A DNA stretch of 64,000 nt, from assembly GCF_023343835.1 (NCBI RefSeq), contig NC_064443.1:6882001-6946000 (forward strand), read 5' to 3'. Below, one piece after another: positions 39,601 through 49,454 of this stretch. Below the pieces are notes generated by a model, which was not told the DNA's origin, ran no database searches, and was given only the letters and a program-made list of their open reading frames with translations. Made by a program: the position numbers and the translations under genes. Source of the stretch: Lagopus muta. Taxonomy: Eukaryota > Chordata > Aves > Galliformes > Phasianidae. Within the stretch, counting starts at the first letter, position 1. Each line of letters begins with the position of its first letter.

Positions 39601-40549
39601 GATTCCTTCAACTGAAAAAAAAAAAAAAAAAAAAAAAAAACCCCAAAAAAAAACCACCGACACAGCAATAAAATCACCCTGCACTACTGCCAGTTTCAAA
39701 GAAGTCCAAAGGGAGGAAATTGCCACAAGACTGGATATAAAAGGCTGCGTGGAAGCACTCAAATGTATTATTCAAGCAGCAAAAATGGTTTTAATTTTAC
39801 GCGGGTAAGAGCGCATTGTTTGCGGAGATTTTTTCCATAGGTAAAACACGATCAAAGGAAGGATAACCCTGGAATCTGCAGACATCAGAGCCTCGACTAA
39901 ATCCTGTCCAGAGGCCTGAATAAACCGCCCGTCCGAGACCGCAGGCATTTCGCAGATAATCCCACTCGGGCTCACTTGAAATTCTGTGCAGAATTAGTTC
40001 CAACTGACGGGCACGAAATGAAAAAGAAACCGCTTGCGCCTCGGGCACGAATTCTTTGGGTTTCAGCCCTGCATCAACTCGGCATTCCCGGCCGCTGCCC
40101 GCAGTCACAACAACACCCGCCGGCTCCGGGGACCGACTAGTCCCGGGCGGGGCCGATTCGTGCCGCGAGCCGCAGAAGCCCCGCGCCGCGCCGCGCCCGC
40201 GGCCGCCATTTCCCGCCGGAACGTCCCCGCTCCGCTCCGGCACCGGGGCGTGCGGCCACCGGCAGAACGGGGTCCTCCGCGCCACGCCTGCAGCCCTCGC
40301 CCTCCTCGGCGCCGCCCCAGCCCTCCCGCCGACCCGGAGGGGATCTCCCCTTTCCCTCCCGCTCGGGCTCTGCGAAAGGGGCGCAAAAAAGCTGAAAGAA
40401 GAGGGGGGCTGCTCCCGATACGCGGCCTCCAGCCCCGCTCACCCCGAGCCGGCCGCAGTCGTGGCCTTGATGGAGCCGACGCGCAGCCGGTTGGCCGCGT
40501 CCTTCAGGGCCTGCAGGGTCTGCTGGTCGGGTTTGTGGTAGTCCTCCAT
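18480..40549 (-). CDS. TKT: Transketolase, complete (14 coding exons, 627 aa)
   Basis: Cytosolic homodimeric enzyme of the non-oxidative pentose phosphate pathway. It moves two-carbon ketol units between sugar phosphates using thiamine diphosphate and Mg2+. The minus-strand join, in transcript order, is 40549-40443, 35884-35767, 34792-34679, 34071-33974, 32370-32179, 31029-30911, 30066-29873, 29244-29080, 27848-27692, 24354-24224, 23190-23107, 22928-22835, 21120-20998 and 18667-18480. It gives 627 codons, against 623 in human, and appears collinear with human until the last dozen residues. With human numbering unchanged, these residues are present: H37, S40, H77, G123, D155-G156, N185, L187, K244, H258, R318, S345, catalytic E366, F392, H416, D424, Q428 and R474. 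Every intron has GT/AG borders. Intron 1 (about 4.6 kb), intron 9 (about 3.3 kb) and intron 13 (about 2.3 kb) are the largest; intron 5 holds an antisense CR1 fragment. The gene starts in a CpG island, fitting housekeeping expression. I see no disabling change. Confidence 0.97.
19063..19096. repeat. Imperfect TA/GATA microsatellite in TKT intron 13
   Basis: This is a short imperfect run of TA and GATA units, likely polymorphic. Confidence 0.8.
20998..21120 (-). CDS. TKT: TKT exon 13
   Basis: It encodes residues 525-565, including [20 protein letters not shown] and VEDHYHE. The donor is GTAAGC, phase 1. Confidence 0.96.
22835..22928 (-). CDS. TKT: TKT exon 12
   Basis: It encodes residues 494-524, beginning [20 protein letters not shown], the start of the C-terminal domain. 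It leaves in phase 1. Confidence 0.96.
23107..23190 (-). CDS. TKT: TKT exon 11
   Basis: It encodes residues 466-493, beginning [20 protein letters not shown], with substrate-phosphate ligand Arg474. Both boundaries are phase 0 and the donor is GTAAGT. Confidence 0.96.
24119..24146. repeat. A28 homopolymer in TKT intron 10
   Basis: Twenty-eight uninterrupted A on the plus strand, followed by CC and more A-rich sequence. On the TKT sense strand it is a T28 tract just downstream of exon 10. Confidence 0.95.
24224..24354 (-). CDS. TKT: TKT exon 10
   Basis: It encodes residues 422-465, beginning [20 protein letters not shown]. Asp424 and Gln428 are present. The donor GTTTGC is weaker than its neighbours, and a 28-base T run on the sense strand lies about 80 bases downstream in the intron. 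Confidence 0.95.
27692..27848 (-). CDS. TKT: TKT exon 9 (pyrimidine-binding domain)
   Basis: It encodes residues 370-421, including [20 protein letters not shown] and GSHCGVSI. It carries Phe392 and His416. It leaves in phase 1. Confidence 0.97.
29080..29244 (-). CDS. TKT: TKT exon 8 (catalytic Glu366)
   Basis: It encodes residues 315-369 with [25 protein letters not shown] and ECYIAEQNM. It holds Arg318, Ser345 and the proton-relay Glu366. Both boundaries are phase 0. Confidence 0.97.
29873..30066 (-). CDS. TKT: TKT exon 7
   Basis: It encodes residues 250-314, with [15 protein letters not shown] containing His258, then the variable interdomain linker. The linker (about residues 270-302) is the most diverged part relative to human. 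Confidence 0.96.
30911..31029 (-). CDS. TKT: TKT exon 6
   Basis: It encodes residues 210-249 including [20 protein letters not shown] and Lys244. It ends in phase 1 at GTAATA. Confidence 0.96.
31535..31998 (+). mobile_element. CR1 LINE 3' fragment, antisense within TKT intron 5
   Basis: About 460 bases match the CR1 3' region in order. They carry the GAGGCCCTGGAGTGTGTTCA segment, the GAACTGGGATTGTTTAGTCT segment, the AATGGCCTCAAGTTCC stretch, and the ATATCAGGAAAAATTTATTC and GTGGTGGAGTCACTGCCCC landmarks. The terminal ATTCTATG repeats are eroded and there are internal deletions, so it is an old 5'-truncated copy without coding capacity. Confidence 0.9.
32179..32370 (-). CDS. TKT: TKT exon 5 (thiamine diphosphate/Mg2+ motif)
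   Basis: It encodes residues 146-209 with the signature [19 protein letters not shown] and the [12 protein letters not shown] segment. Asp155, Asn185 and Leu187 ligate Mg2+. It leaves in phase 2 at GTATGT. Confidence 0.97.
33974..34071 (-). CDS. TKT: TKT exon 4
   Basis: It encodes residues 114-145 with the core [20 protein letters not shown]. This is the glycine-rich cofactor loop that includes Gly123. It leaves in phase 2. Confidence 0.96.
34679..34792 (-). CDS. TKT: TKT exon 3
   Basis: It encodes residues 76-113, beginning [16 protein letters not shown] and ending GHPVP. It contains thiamine-diphosphate-binding His77. The donor is GTGAGT, phase 0. Confidence 0.96.
35767..35884 (-). CDS. 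TKT: TKT exon 2
   Basis: It completes Gly36 and encodes residues 37-75, beginning [20 protein letters not shown]. It carries substrate-contacting His37 and cofactor-contacting Ser40. The donor is GTAAAA, phase 0. Confidence 0.96.
39615..39640. repeat. A26 homopolymer in TKT intron 1
   Basis: Twenty-six uninterrupted A followed by CCCC and nine A. Confidence 0.95.
40443..40549 (-). CDS. TKT: TKT exon 1 (start codon)
   Basis: The ATG at 40549-40547 sits in the context GGCACCATGG, a strong Kozak. It encodes [20 protein letters not shown] onward to the TTAAGSG motif, close to human TKT. It leaves in phase 2 at GTGAGC. Confidence 0.97.
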
Positions 40550-40731
40550 GGTGCCGAAGGAGAGACGACGAGGCTCGCGTGGCAGCGGCTGCTGGGGCCG
40601 AACAGGGACGGCGGCGCTCCGCGAGGGCTGCGAGCGGCGCGCCTCAGAGGGGCCGTGCCGTGAGGGCGGGGAGAAAGAGAGGGCCGGGCCGCCCCGCCTC
40701 CCCGCGCCGACACAGCTCCCCCTGCCGGCCG

Positions 40732-40743
40732 TGCGCAGGCGCA
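40732..40743. promoter_or_regulatory. NRF-1-like site
   Basis: TGCGCAGGCGCA matches the palindromic NRF-1 consensus with one common central variant. It lies about 185 bases upstream of the TKT ATG, with a GC box CCCCGCCTC at 40692-40700. Confidence 0.6.
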
Positions 40744-40776
40744 GTGTGAGCCATTTCTCGCTCCCGTCTGCGAGAA

Positions 40777-40784
40777 GGCGGGAA
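40777..40784. promoter_or_regulatory. E2F-like site
   Basis: GGCGGGAA is an E2F core match about 230 bases upstream of the TKT start codon. It is short, so chance occurrence in GC-rich DNA is possible. Confidence 0.35.
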
Positions 40785-40869
40785 GCAGCAGCTCTTCGCA
40801 GCTGCGCGCGGTAGGCCGCGTGTTTGCAAGCCGCCCCTCAGCGCTCGCGGGGACCGACTCAAGCCTTCC

Positions 40870-43800
40870 ATCCTTCGATCCCTGTTAGGCAGAGTTATTC
40901 TGAGCCAGTCTTCGCTTGGAAAAGAATGTCGTTGCATCTAGTGTGATCTTCTACAGACAGGAGAAACTGTAGCAGAACTGCTACTTGCTATTTCTTTTCA
41001 AGAAAGAAGTTACAATTCTGTAATTCTCGCTCCCAAAGATCAGAGCATTCTGCTTTTGAGAAATATGGACTTCAGTTTAAAATACCGACTTCACCAGCCA
41101 TCGGTCAGAAAATACATTGTCTCTAGCACTTCCAAACATGAGGACGCTAAAATAAAGCTGTGGCCTTAACTGGGCACATTGAATAGTACATACTTGTTCT
41201 AGAAAACCCTGGAAGTATTAGAAGTTACAATCTGAGGAAAAAGAAAAAAGGTTTAAAACCACAGAAAACAAAAAAACTGAAGCGTTCCACATTCCAGAAA
41301 TCTGTATTTGTGCTCCACGTTTCCCAAGGACTCCAGCGCTGCTTTCAGTGGTAGTTTGTCTCAGAAGCTGCATGACAGTGTTTGAAAAGGTAATACCTTT
41401 GAAACCATGTTTTAAATATAAACAGTTACACCGTGGATATAATGTTGGTGTTTCCTTTAGGAAGGCGCTACTGATGGGTACTACTTAAGACAACAGTGCC
41501 TTTGTTTTCAAAACTCCATGTTTCAGCAAACAGGAAACCACCTGTGTTTGTAATGTAATTGCCATGCTGGTTTGGCAATGTCAGCTGGTCAATAGCACCT
41601 GGAACTGATAAAATAGAATAGCAACTGACTTTATTCTTCCATAAACAAAGCGGTTTATTGTTTTTGATTTTTTTTTGTTGCTATTCTAACTGTTACAAAC
41701 AAGAAAAAAAGACACCTCACAAGAGGTACTAAATTGGGAATAGGTTATGTGCCAGGAAGAAGGAAGAAATGGAGCCAAACCTGACAGTAGCAAAGTGCAG
41801 AGTTCATTTTAGACAGCACTAGGTAAAGGTTAGCTGGTGTGACTGCCACTTGCTTTGTTCCAATTTATATCCTACTTCAAAATATATTGCTTTATTTTCT
41901 TCTTGTGGAACCAGTTATCCAAATCTCTTACTTTCAGTAAGATACTTTGAAGTGATATAGACAGTAAAACTGGCATGTGGAAGTGTGATGAGAGTCAAGT
42001 ACAGCCTGATTTAAATTTAATAACTAAAAATGCAGTCTGCATTGCCGAGAGCTTCCAATGACAGAGCAAGGCCCATTAGAGAAGAACAATATGAACTTAT
42101 TTCGTTAATGCATTTCAGGAGTCATTGTGCAAACCTGCTCTTGTTTGAATGTACAGAAATTCTCATCATACGTTCTGTAACATGCCACATCTGAACTGCA
42201 GTCTGGAAATTAAACAGTACTTGGTAGCTAATTGCTATTGCATGGGAAACCATACAAAGAGATGCTAGCTGAAGAGGCACAGAAGAATGACTGCCAAACA
42301 TGGTGGAGGCAGACAACTGCCATTCTTAACAGCAGTTCTCCCCACAATATTCCTGCTGAAATCTACTTTCATTCAACAATAGACTTCTATCCTCCTGGAG
42401 CTATGGAGCCCAAAGGAACAGGTTAGCGGAGACCAACAAAGCTCTGAAGTATTAGAGTAGCATCTACCAAATAATTACTGGTTTAGGGCTCATTCTTTAC
42501 AAATTATAAACCCTACCTTAACTATTGGAGAAGTGACTGTAAGTTCAAACCCAGAAAACATGTAAAGCTCCATTAAGAGAACCTTAATCAAACGTTATAA
42601 TTGCTATGTACCAGCGAGTATCTTGTTAGAGATCTGCCTGTGCTGCAGGCTCCAATAGGCCTAAGATTAACCTTATCTTGTAATAGAGCAAAGATCACCA
42701 AACTCTGAGCAAGTTACACAGCTATTCCTGTACACTTCCTTGCAACCTATCCACTAACTTTTTCTCAAGGCAGCAACACTAACAACTCTCTCCAGCCATA
42801 CAGTTCAAAGATAAGTCTAAATTCACTTGAGCCAGTATACTCCTGCAGTAAATCTCCTGATGACCCCTACTTACTGTGCTTTGGCTTACTCTGCAGAACA
42901 GCCTCCATGAACAGGATTCCTTTCAAATAAAATGAAATAGAAGATTTAGTCTGAGAAAGCAGCTAGTACACCTAGGTCATTAATGAATAATCTGTCCAAC
43001 AGGACTGACTAGAACTAGCTTGAACTATTACTCAAAAACACATCTTATAGGTGTTGAGTCCTCAGCTCTGTCTTGTCTCCTATAGATCTGCTGATGTAGA
43101 TGAAACCACAGCACCAAGTTACTAGCACTAGCAGCAGTTACTAGGTTGAACTCTGCACCATACTTATTAATTAAAACTAGTTAAAATATTGGCTGTCCTA
43201 TGGAAGCAAATGACAAATTTTCTGTCATATCTGCTGTTAAACACTGCTCCTCAGACAGATGTTGACATCCGGCTCAGTTTCTCAGTGACATGGATAATTT
43301 TGTGCCAGTCGAACAGGCAGCATATCTTGGTGTAGGGGTTAGAAGCAGTGCATGAAGTAAATTCTTTAAATGAGGCTGAGCATAACTGAAACAATAGCTA
43401 TGATGCAAAACTCCAATGTATCAATACCTGACTGAAGATATACTAAGGAAACATGGGTGTACACTCTTCCAGTTTCAGTTGCAGATATTAAGCTTCCAAA
43501 AGTAAAACCCAGATGTTTATACCGTGAAACAAACAAACAAAAAGCTTATTTTAGATATAAGTGTACTTCACCCTTCTTGATGTCTATTAGAAAATTGCCA
43601 TAATGGAAGCAGATAGCATGAGAAATGTGAGATTTCCACACTGTGTTTTTGCTTTTAATGAGTTCATGTGCAATGTGAGACAGTGCTCAGCTAGAATACA
43701 GTTGTCGTTCCCTTCTCCTTTGTCAGCCTGCTGTGTTTTTCTTCTCAGTTCTTCAAAGAACGCACTGAGTAGATCACAACCTCAACTTTGGCTCTATTGG

Positions 43801-46800
43801 TCCAAGCTGATTTTATTTTCTGTCTGAAGAGTAAGGCCTGGAGTCAAGTCTGTGTTTACAGTGTCCTTTAGAACCTTCACTGCAAATACACCCACCAAAC
43901 TGTCTCCTAAGTATGCTGCAGAAAAGACAATCTCAACAGCCTTGGCAGGCTGGACATATGGTGCTTTGTTTTTTGACTCCAATAAGAAACTAAGGGGGAT
44001 GATCTGGATAAGACTAGTATTACTACGGCTCACAACTTGATTTCTTCCATTGTTATGAAGGCTTTAAGATAGACTTAGCTTAGATAATGTCATAGGCAGA
44101 TTATTGCCTGCAACTCACCCCTCTTTCCCTGAATCCTCATGCTGCACTGAGTGCTTATTTACGGCATTGTGCTGTGAAAACAGCAGCTCAAGCATACACA
44201 GGATGAAATGCCACCTTGTGTCAGTGCCTCCACTTTGATCTACTGAAGTGCGTGTATTTCTGCAACTTTGATCCAGTGTGATGGACTGTAAAGCAACAGC
44301 TACAGTCATAGTATACATTGTGCACAACAGCCAGCATTTCTTCCACATTCTTGCATTTGCCCCTGAAACCATGTGCAGTACGGTTAAAATAGGGATGTAA
44401 ATGTATGAACAGTCTTGCTTCAGTGTATACAATCACATCTCGTTAGCTTCAGCATAAACAACTGGACGGCTTCTTAAACACACACACAGAACAATAGGAT
44501 TTTTCCATCCCCTCCTCCACATATTTCACAGTCAGGGCATTATGTACACTAGAAACAGGGAAGCCAAGCTATGGCTGTCATTTGCTGAGATACTGCAAAA
44601 ATGCATTGCTGACATAAGTCAATGTGACTCCATTTACCAGAGCAGGAGTTGCGTGTACTCAGCACCACTGAAATTCAGGCCATTTAGGTACTATGGGACT
44701 ATGCTCCCAGTTTTACCTTAAAATTGCTCTCAGACAAAATTCCAAGATCCAAGTCTAGTAAGAACACGGAATGATTAGCTAGCTTATGGTCCACAAAATC
44801 TAACCAACAGTAAGCAAAGGAAATGAGTGCAACTGCTGCACTGTACAGCTTCCAGACTGTGCCATGAGCTGCCAATCACTACTGGTATGGATTGTCATCT
44901 GGCTAGTCTTGAACATATGTGTATAGTATGTATGGCTTCATTTCATCTGCAGTCTACTTTCAGGAAAAAGGAAAAAAAAAAAACCAAAACCAACAGAACT
45001 AGTTATGTAGATGGAATCCCAAACACTATTTTGGTGCATGTATGTTATGGTGCATTGCAGTTTGCTGCACATGCAGTATATTTTCAGACCAAATTTGGTG
45101 CTGCACCTTTTCTGGAGATGCAGTTCATCTTGAGTAATGTACAAGGGCATCATTACCTTTTTTTTGTCAGTTGTAGCAAGTGGATTTAGTTCAGCCCAAG
45201 TGCATGCTTAAGTAAATATCCTATGAGAAGGATATTCAGCAGGCTGTGAAATAATCATCAGCTCTGCAATTCTAATTGGAGCATGAGAAACACTTCAAAC
45301 ATCCTTAGGTTTCTATAGGACAGCAATTGTCCTTGTTGCACAGGCTACAACCACTAAACTGGAAAATACAAAGTTCTCATGCAGCACCTGATCCAGAAGT
45401 GCCCAGACAGGGAAATCAATTCACCTTTGGTGTCTGAAAGAGCAAATGCAGACAAAAGATACATATGTGCAGAATATATTTAGTAATCTGGAAAAAAAAT
45501 AATGTCATTTAGTAAGAAAAAAACAACAGCAAACCCTGTAAGATTTTTAGAATTACCTCTATTTAGTATGTAACCTATCAGAAAAAAAAAATATATCTTT
45601 ATGCATCTTATGTAGTTAAAACGAATTCATTGTGACTTGTTTTGGCAATTGCTCTGCTGTTTCAGGCTATTTAGGGAAGTATTTCTATGAGTAATGGAGA
45701 AGAATTACAAGATTTAAATTGTAGCATGTAATGCTAATGCAGCAAGGTTCAGAGCTACCTGAATTTGTTTAATTTGAACAATTGCTAGTAATATTACATG
45801 CGTTTTTAAAAATCTGCTGTCAAAATGAGTTTTCCCTTGATCCAGTTTCTTCATGATTATATTAACGTAGATATTAAGTAGGAGAAGTTTGAGGCATTTG
45901 CCTGCATCTGTGCTTAGAAGACTTTGAATATGTAAGTACTGCACAGATGTTCCATTACATTTGCTTTCCCTGTTTATTTCTGCTTAATTCAGATTCTCTT
46001 TCTCTTCAAAAAAGCTTGGAATTTGCTTTGCCAGTTTAGGCTCTGTTTAAAGACTCAGGAATATCTGTATACAACTAAGTTCAGCACATCGAGAATAAAG
46101 TTACCATCAGTAACTTACACTGAAAGAAATTTTTAACAGCAGCACTTTTGTAAGTTACGTACATTTAGAATAAAGAGAAGAGACTTCTGCAGTGACCAAA
46201 TGAAGCAGCATTTGTTTGTTTCTCATACATATGAAGGAGACTGAAAGAATTCTCCTGCAGTTTGTCCTCTGCAACACTACGTTTTGACTATTTCTGTCCT
46301 TCAAAAGAACAGCTGCATTAGAAACTCTTCAAAAAGGGAACTGTTCAAGAACGAGTAAGATTGATTTATACCAAAGTTATTTGGTTGTGCACACCATTAT
46401 GCATCCCTTCACACGTGCAAAAATAGAGTGACTTTACTTGTACAAGGAAGATATTGCTCAGCATGACTCCAGGAACAACATTATTTAGCTGCTTATGAAT
46501 TTGAGAAAATGTTAAAAAATCCAATTTTTGTGCAAAGTGGTATCAAGGATAGCAAGAAATAATATATTCTGCATGGAAACAGGTGTAGATGTAACAGTAA
46601 GGTCAGGTTGTGGTGTTTTTGTTTTTTTTTTTAAACAAAACAAAACAAAACAACCCAAGTGACTAAAATGAAGCCACATATGAAGCTATGCCTTGTGCCC
46701 AGGCTCACTATGTCACTATGCAACATGGCATCTACACAGTTTTCAGATCTTACATTACCAGTTTTCTCACAGCTGCATATCTGCAGAATACTGAGCTATG

Positions 46801-49454
46801 TTCATTTCTAACTCCTTATTAAAAGTTCTGCATGAGTTTTTAACAGAGATTTTTAGTGTTCTCTAAGGGTTTCTTTTGTGGCAGGTTTTCCTTCCCTACT
46901 TAGATACCCCACGCCTTTCATCTTGAAGATACAGGAGCAGGGCTTGCTGTAACCCCCCACCCTCAAATTCTATATAAATCTGGATCCTGTAAGCTCTACC
47001 TTCTAACTCAATTCTTGTGGTAAATTTGGAGCATCAGAGTATTCCTTTACAGCACTTGCTGCATGGGAAAACTGTATCTCTAGAGAGCAGAAGCTAACTT
47101 GATGCAGTAGAGAAGACAATTAGCATTACTTAGAAACCTCAGTCCGCATGAAAAAGCCAGGTGGATAACCTGCTAAGCCTTTCCCATCCCTCTTATGAAC
47201 CACAAGTAGCAAAGCAGGATGTGCAAGCCATATGCTTTCTAAATTAAGACCATGTAGAGCTCTGCATACATGAGGCAGACCGGGAGATCTTGACTCCGTT
47301 GTTACTCTTAAAGCTTCTTGACTTATTTATGAGGAGAAAAGAAACAGACTTGTGCATTTACATCACATACCTGCATCTTCTAAGTGAGGCCCAAGGGCAA
47401 GTGCATCCATTTTAGTCTGCATATAAAGGAAGCTTACTCCTTTGTGGTTATATTTCCCTAAGTTTATTTTGAAAATAGTGCTTCTTGAGTTTTAAAGAAT
47501 AGCTTATGGAAGAAATGTTTTTTAAACTGATTTTTAAAATGTTTATTTGAACTGACCAAAGAAAGGCAGTGAGATGTGAACAGTCATGTCCTAAGCAGCA
47601 GATTTTGAGATGTTATTTAAGGCAGAAGGCAAAAACACCAACTACCTTCTGCTTTGAGTGAGGCAACTCCATTATGCTGCTTCTAGATACCTAAAGATTA
47701 AAAACCACAGATCTAGCAAATTACGCATTGCTGTACCAAGAATGATAGTTTGTTTATGAATACATCCTGAAATATCTGTGGTTCTTATAGGCAAGACTCC
47801 TTTGAATTTTGGAAATACCTTAAGATATCTAAGAGTAGTACATATAAACAAATGTAAATATGTTCTTCTGTGCTTTAGGACACATCTTCACAAGGCTGTA
47901 CTTGTCTCTCTACAGTATTTCCTTCCAGGTTTACTTGCATGCTTTTGCTGTTCCTTTCCCAGGAGCTCACTTCTCAGGGTACTCCCTGGTTCTCATTGTA
48001 CTGCAAAGCAGTCTTTCAGAATTGCGGTAACTGCTCTCTTTCGCAATGCTTTTTGAGCCTATTTAGAAGCATTCTAAGAGTGACTTTGTAGTTGTTGCTT
48101 AAAAAGGCCAAACTTTACACCTAATAGCGATGTTTCAGTTACCTACCACTGCGGTTTAACTGAAATTGGTACGTCTGCTAAATTGAAGGCCACTCCTCAT
48201 AAAGTTGGTAAAAGTGAATAAAAGTAAAAAAAAAGTTATTCTCATTACAGGTTGTGTGAAAATGGAGGAAAAAAACCCTGTTGAATATACCAGCTGAACT
48301 GTTACAATTCCTAATCTTTTGAACTTCACATTAAGTTGAAGTTTAAAGAGAAAAGTATCTGTATTAAAAACTGTATTTACTGATTTGACTGCATCCTGTT
48401 CATAAATACAGAAGTTGTACGAACAATGACAGGTTTCCTGTCTAAAAAACGATTTGTCGCTAAGCCTGTTCTGTTATTCAATGTAGTGAGTATGAAGTGG
48501 AGCAGAATCCTTACCAAATATGTGACTTCAACTAATTTGGCCCATGACCATGAGCTATTCAGTTTATCAGTAGTCAAACAAAGCAAACCAGAAGTATTAC
48601 TTTGATTTCCTCAACCAAAGGGGAGCACTTTGGGAGGATAACAGTAACCAGTAGCACCTAGATCCAGGGAAGACAGTTTAACAGCACCACCAAAAAGCAC
48701 TTCCTCAACACTGACCAAAGTTCCTAACAAGTTAATGCTGGATTTCAGGCTGTTTCCAGTTTCTCCTGTTACCTTAAAGAAAATACACAACTCCCATACT
48801 TATTTTATATGATAGTTCTGTCTGGAGTTCAGCATGAACTAGCAGAACAACGAACACTGGTCCTCAGTGACCTCTCCCGACATGGAGTATGCTTCATCTC
48901 CAATACATCCAGTTATGAGAATTTGCTGTAAGATTGTGTAATTTCAAAACCTTTTCAACAGAAGCTCTGCTATGTTCTCTCTCCTTATCAGCCTCTGTTC
49001 TACTGTGTGAAATTCGGGTAGAACAATTACATGACAGCAATCAGATAAGATGACAGCTTCAGATTCCCAAGTCTATGATCAAAGATTAGCACTGGATTTG
49101 TTGAGTTTCATGTGCCATGTCTATAAGGTTGGAGGGGGGAAGCATAAAAACCACAGAAAGGGATAAAGCACTAAAACCATTCACAGCTCTACAGTGAACC
49201 TGCAGCTGTATTTCTTAATGGAAATTGGTCAGTTTATCAGGTTGCAAATGCAAGCAGCACAGAGGAAGGCCAGAAGCACTTACAAGTGACAGATGTTATT
49301 CTCAACTGCCCTTACAGCAGGACAATTTATTTCATCAATAAGCAGCACTTGTTTTTGCCCCCAGTATGAACTGAAGTTTGAATTACTTGTCTGGAAAACA
49401 CTAACCCTGAACTCTAGAAATAAAAATGAACCATTACAAGATTTTAGGAGGTGC
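40870..49454. other. Intergenic region between the TKT promoter and the DCP1A 3' end
   Basis: About 8.6 kb of AT-rich DNA with only short unrecognised open frames. A T-rich/CAAAA-rich inverted repeat lies at about 46614-46653. No CR1 tail, tRNA or conserved exon was recognised. Unannotated noncoding RNA or enhancers cannot be excluded by eye. Confidence 0.45.
46614..46653. repeat. T-rich/CAAAA inverted repeat
   Basis: A run of T with one G is followed directly by AAACAAAACAAAACAAAAC. The two halves are roughly self-complementary. Confidence 0.7.

Larger units (their letters stand above)
40080..40860. promoter_or_regulatory. TKT: CpG island and TATA-less promoter of TKT
   Basis: Dense CpG and very high G+C start abruptly at about 40,070 and end by about 40,860, spanning TKT exon 1, its 5'UTR and the start of intron 1. 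No TATA box is visible upstream of the ATG. Promoter-type elements include a GC box, an NRF-1-like palindrome and an E2F-like site upstream. In intron 1 there is a YY1-like CCGCCATTT at 40203-40211 and an E2F-like TTTCCCGCC at 40209-40217. This is a typical housekeeping promoter. The start site is not determined. Confidence 0.85.

Noticed and set aside
40034-40663. 209-codon plus-strand open frame over the TKT start
   Set aside because: It lies in the CpG island antisense to TKT exon 1. GC-rich DNA has few stop codons, and the product is Arg/Pro/Ala-rich with no recognisable domain.
43794-44040. Overlapping open frames on both strands
   Set aside because: Each is under 80 codons with no family recognised and no splice or promoter context.
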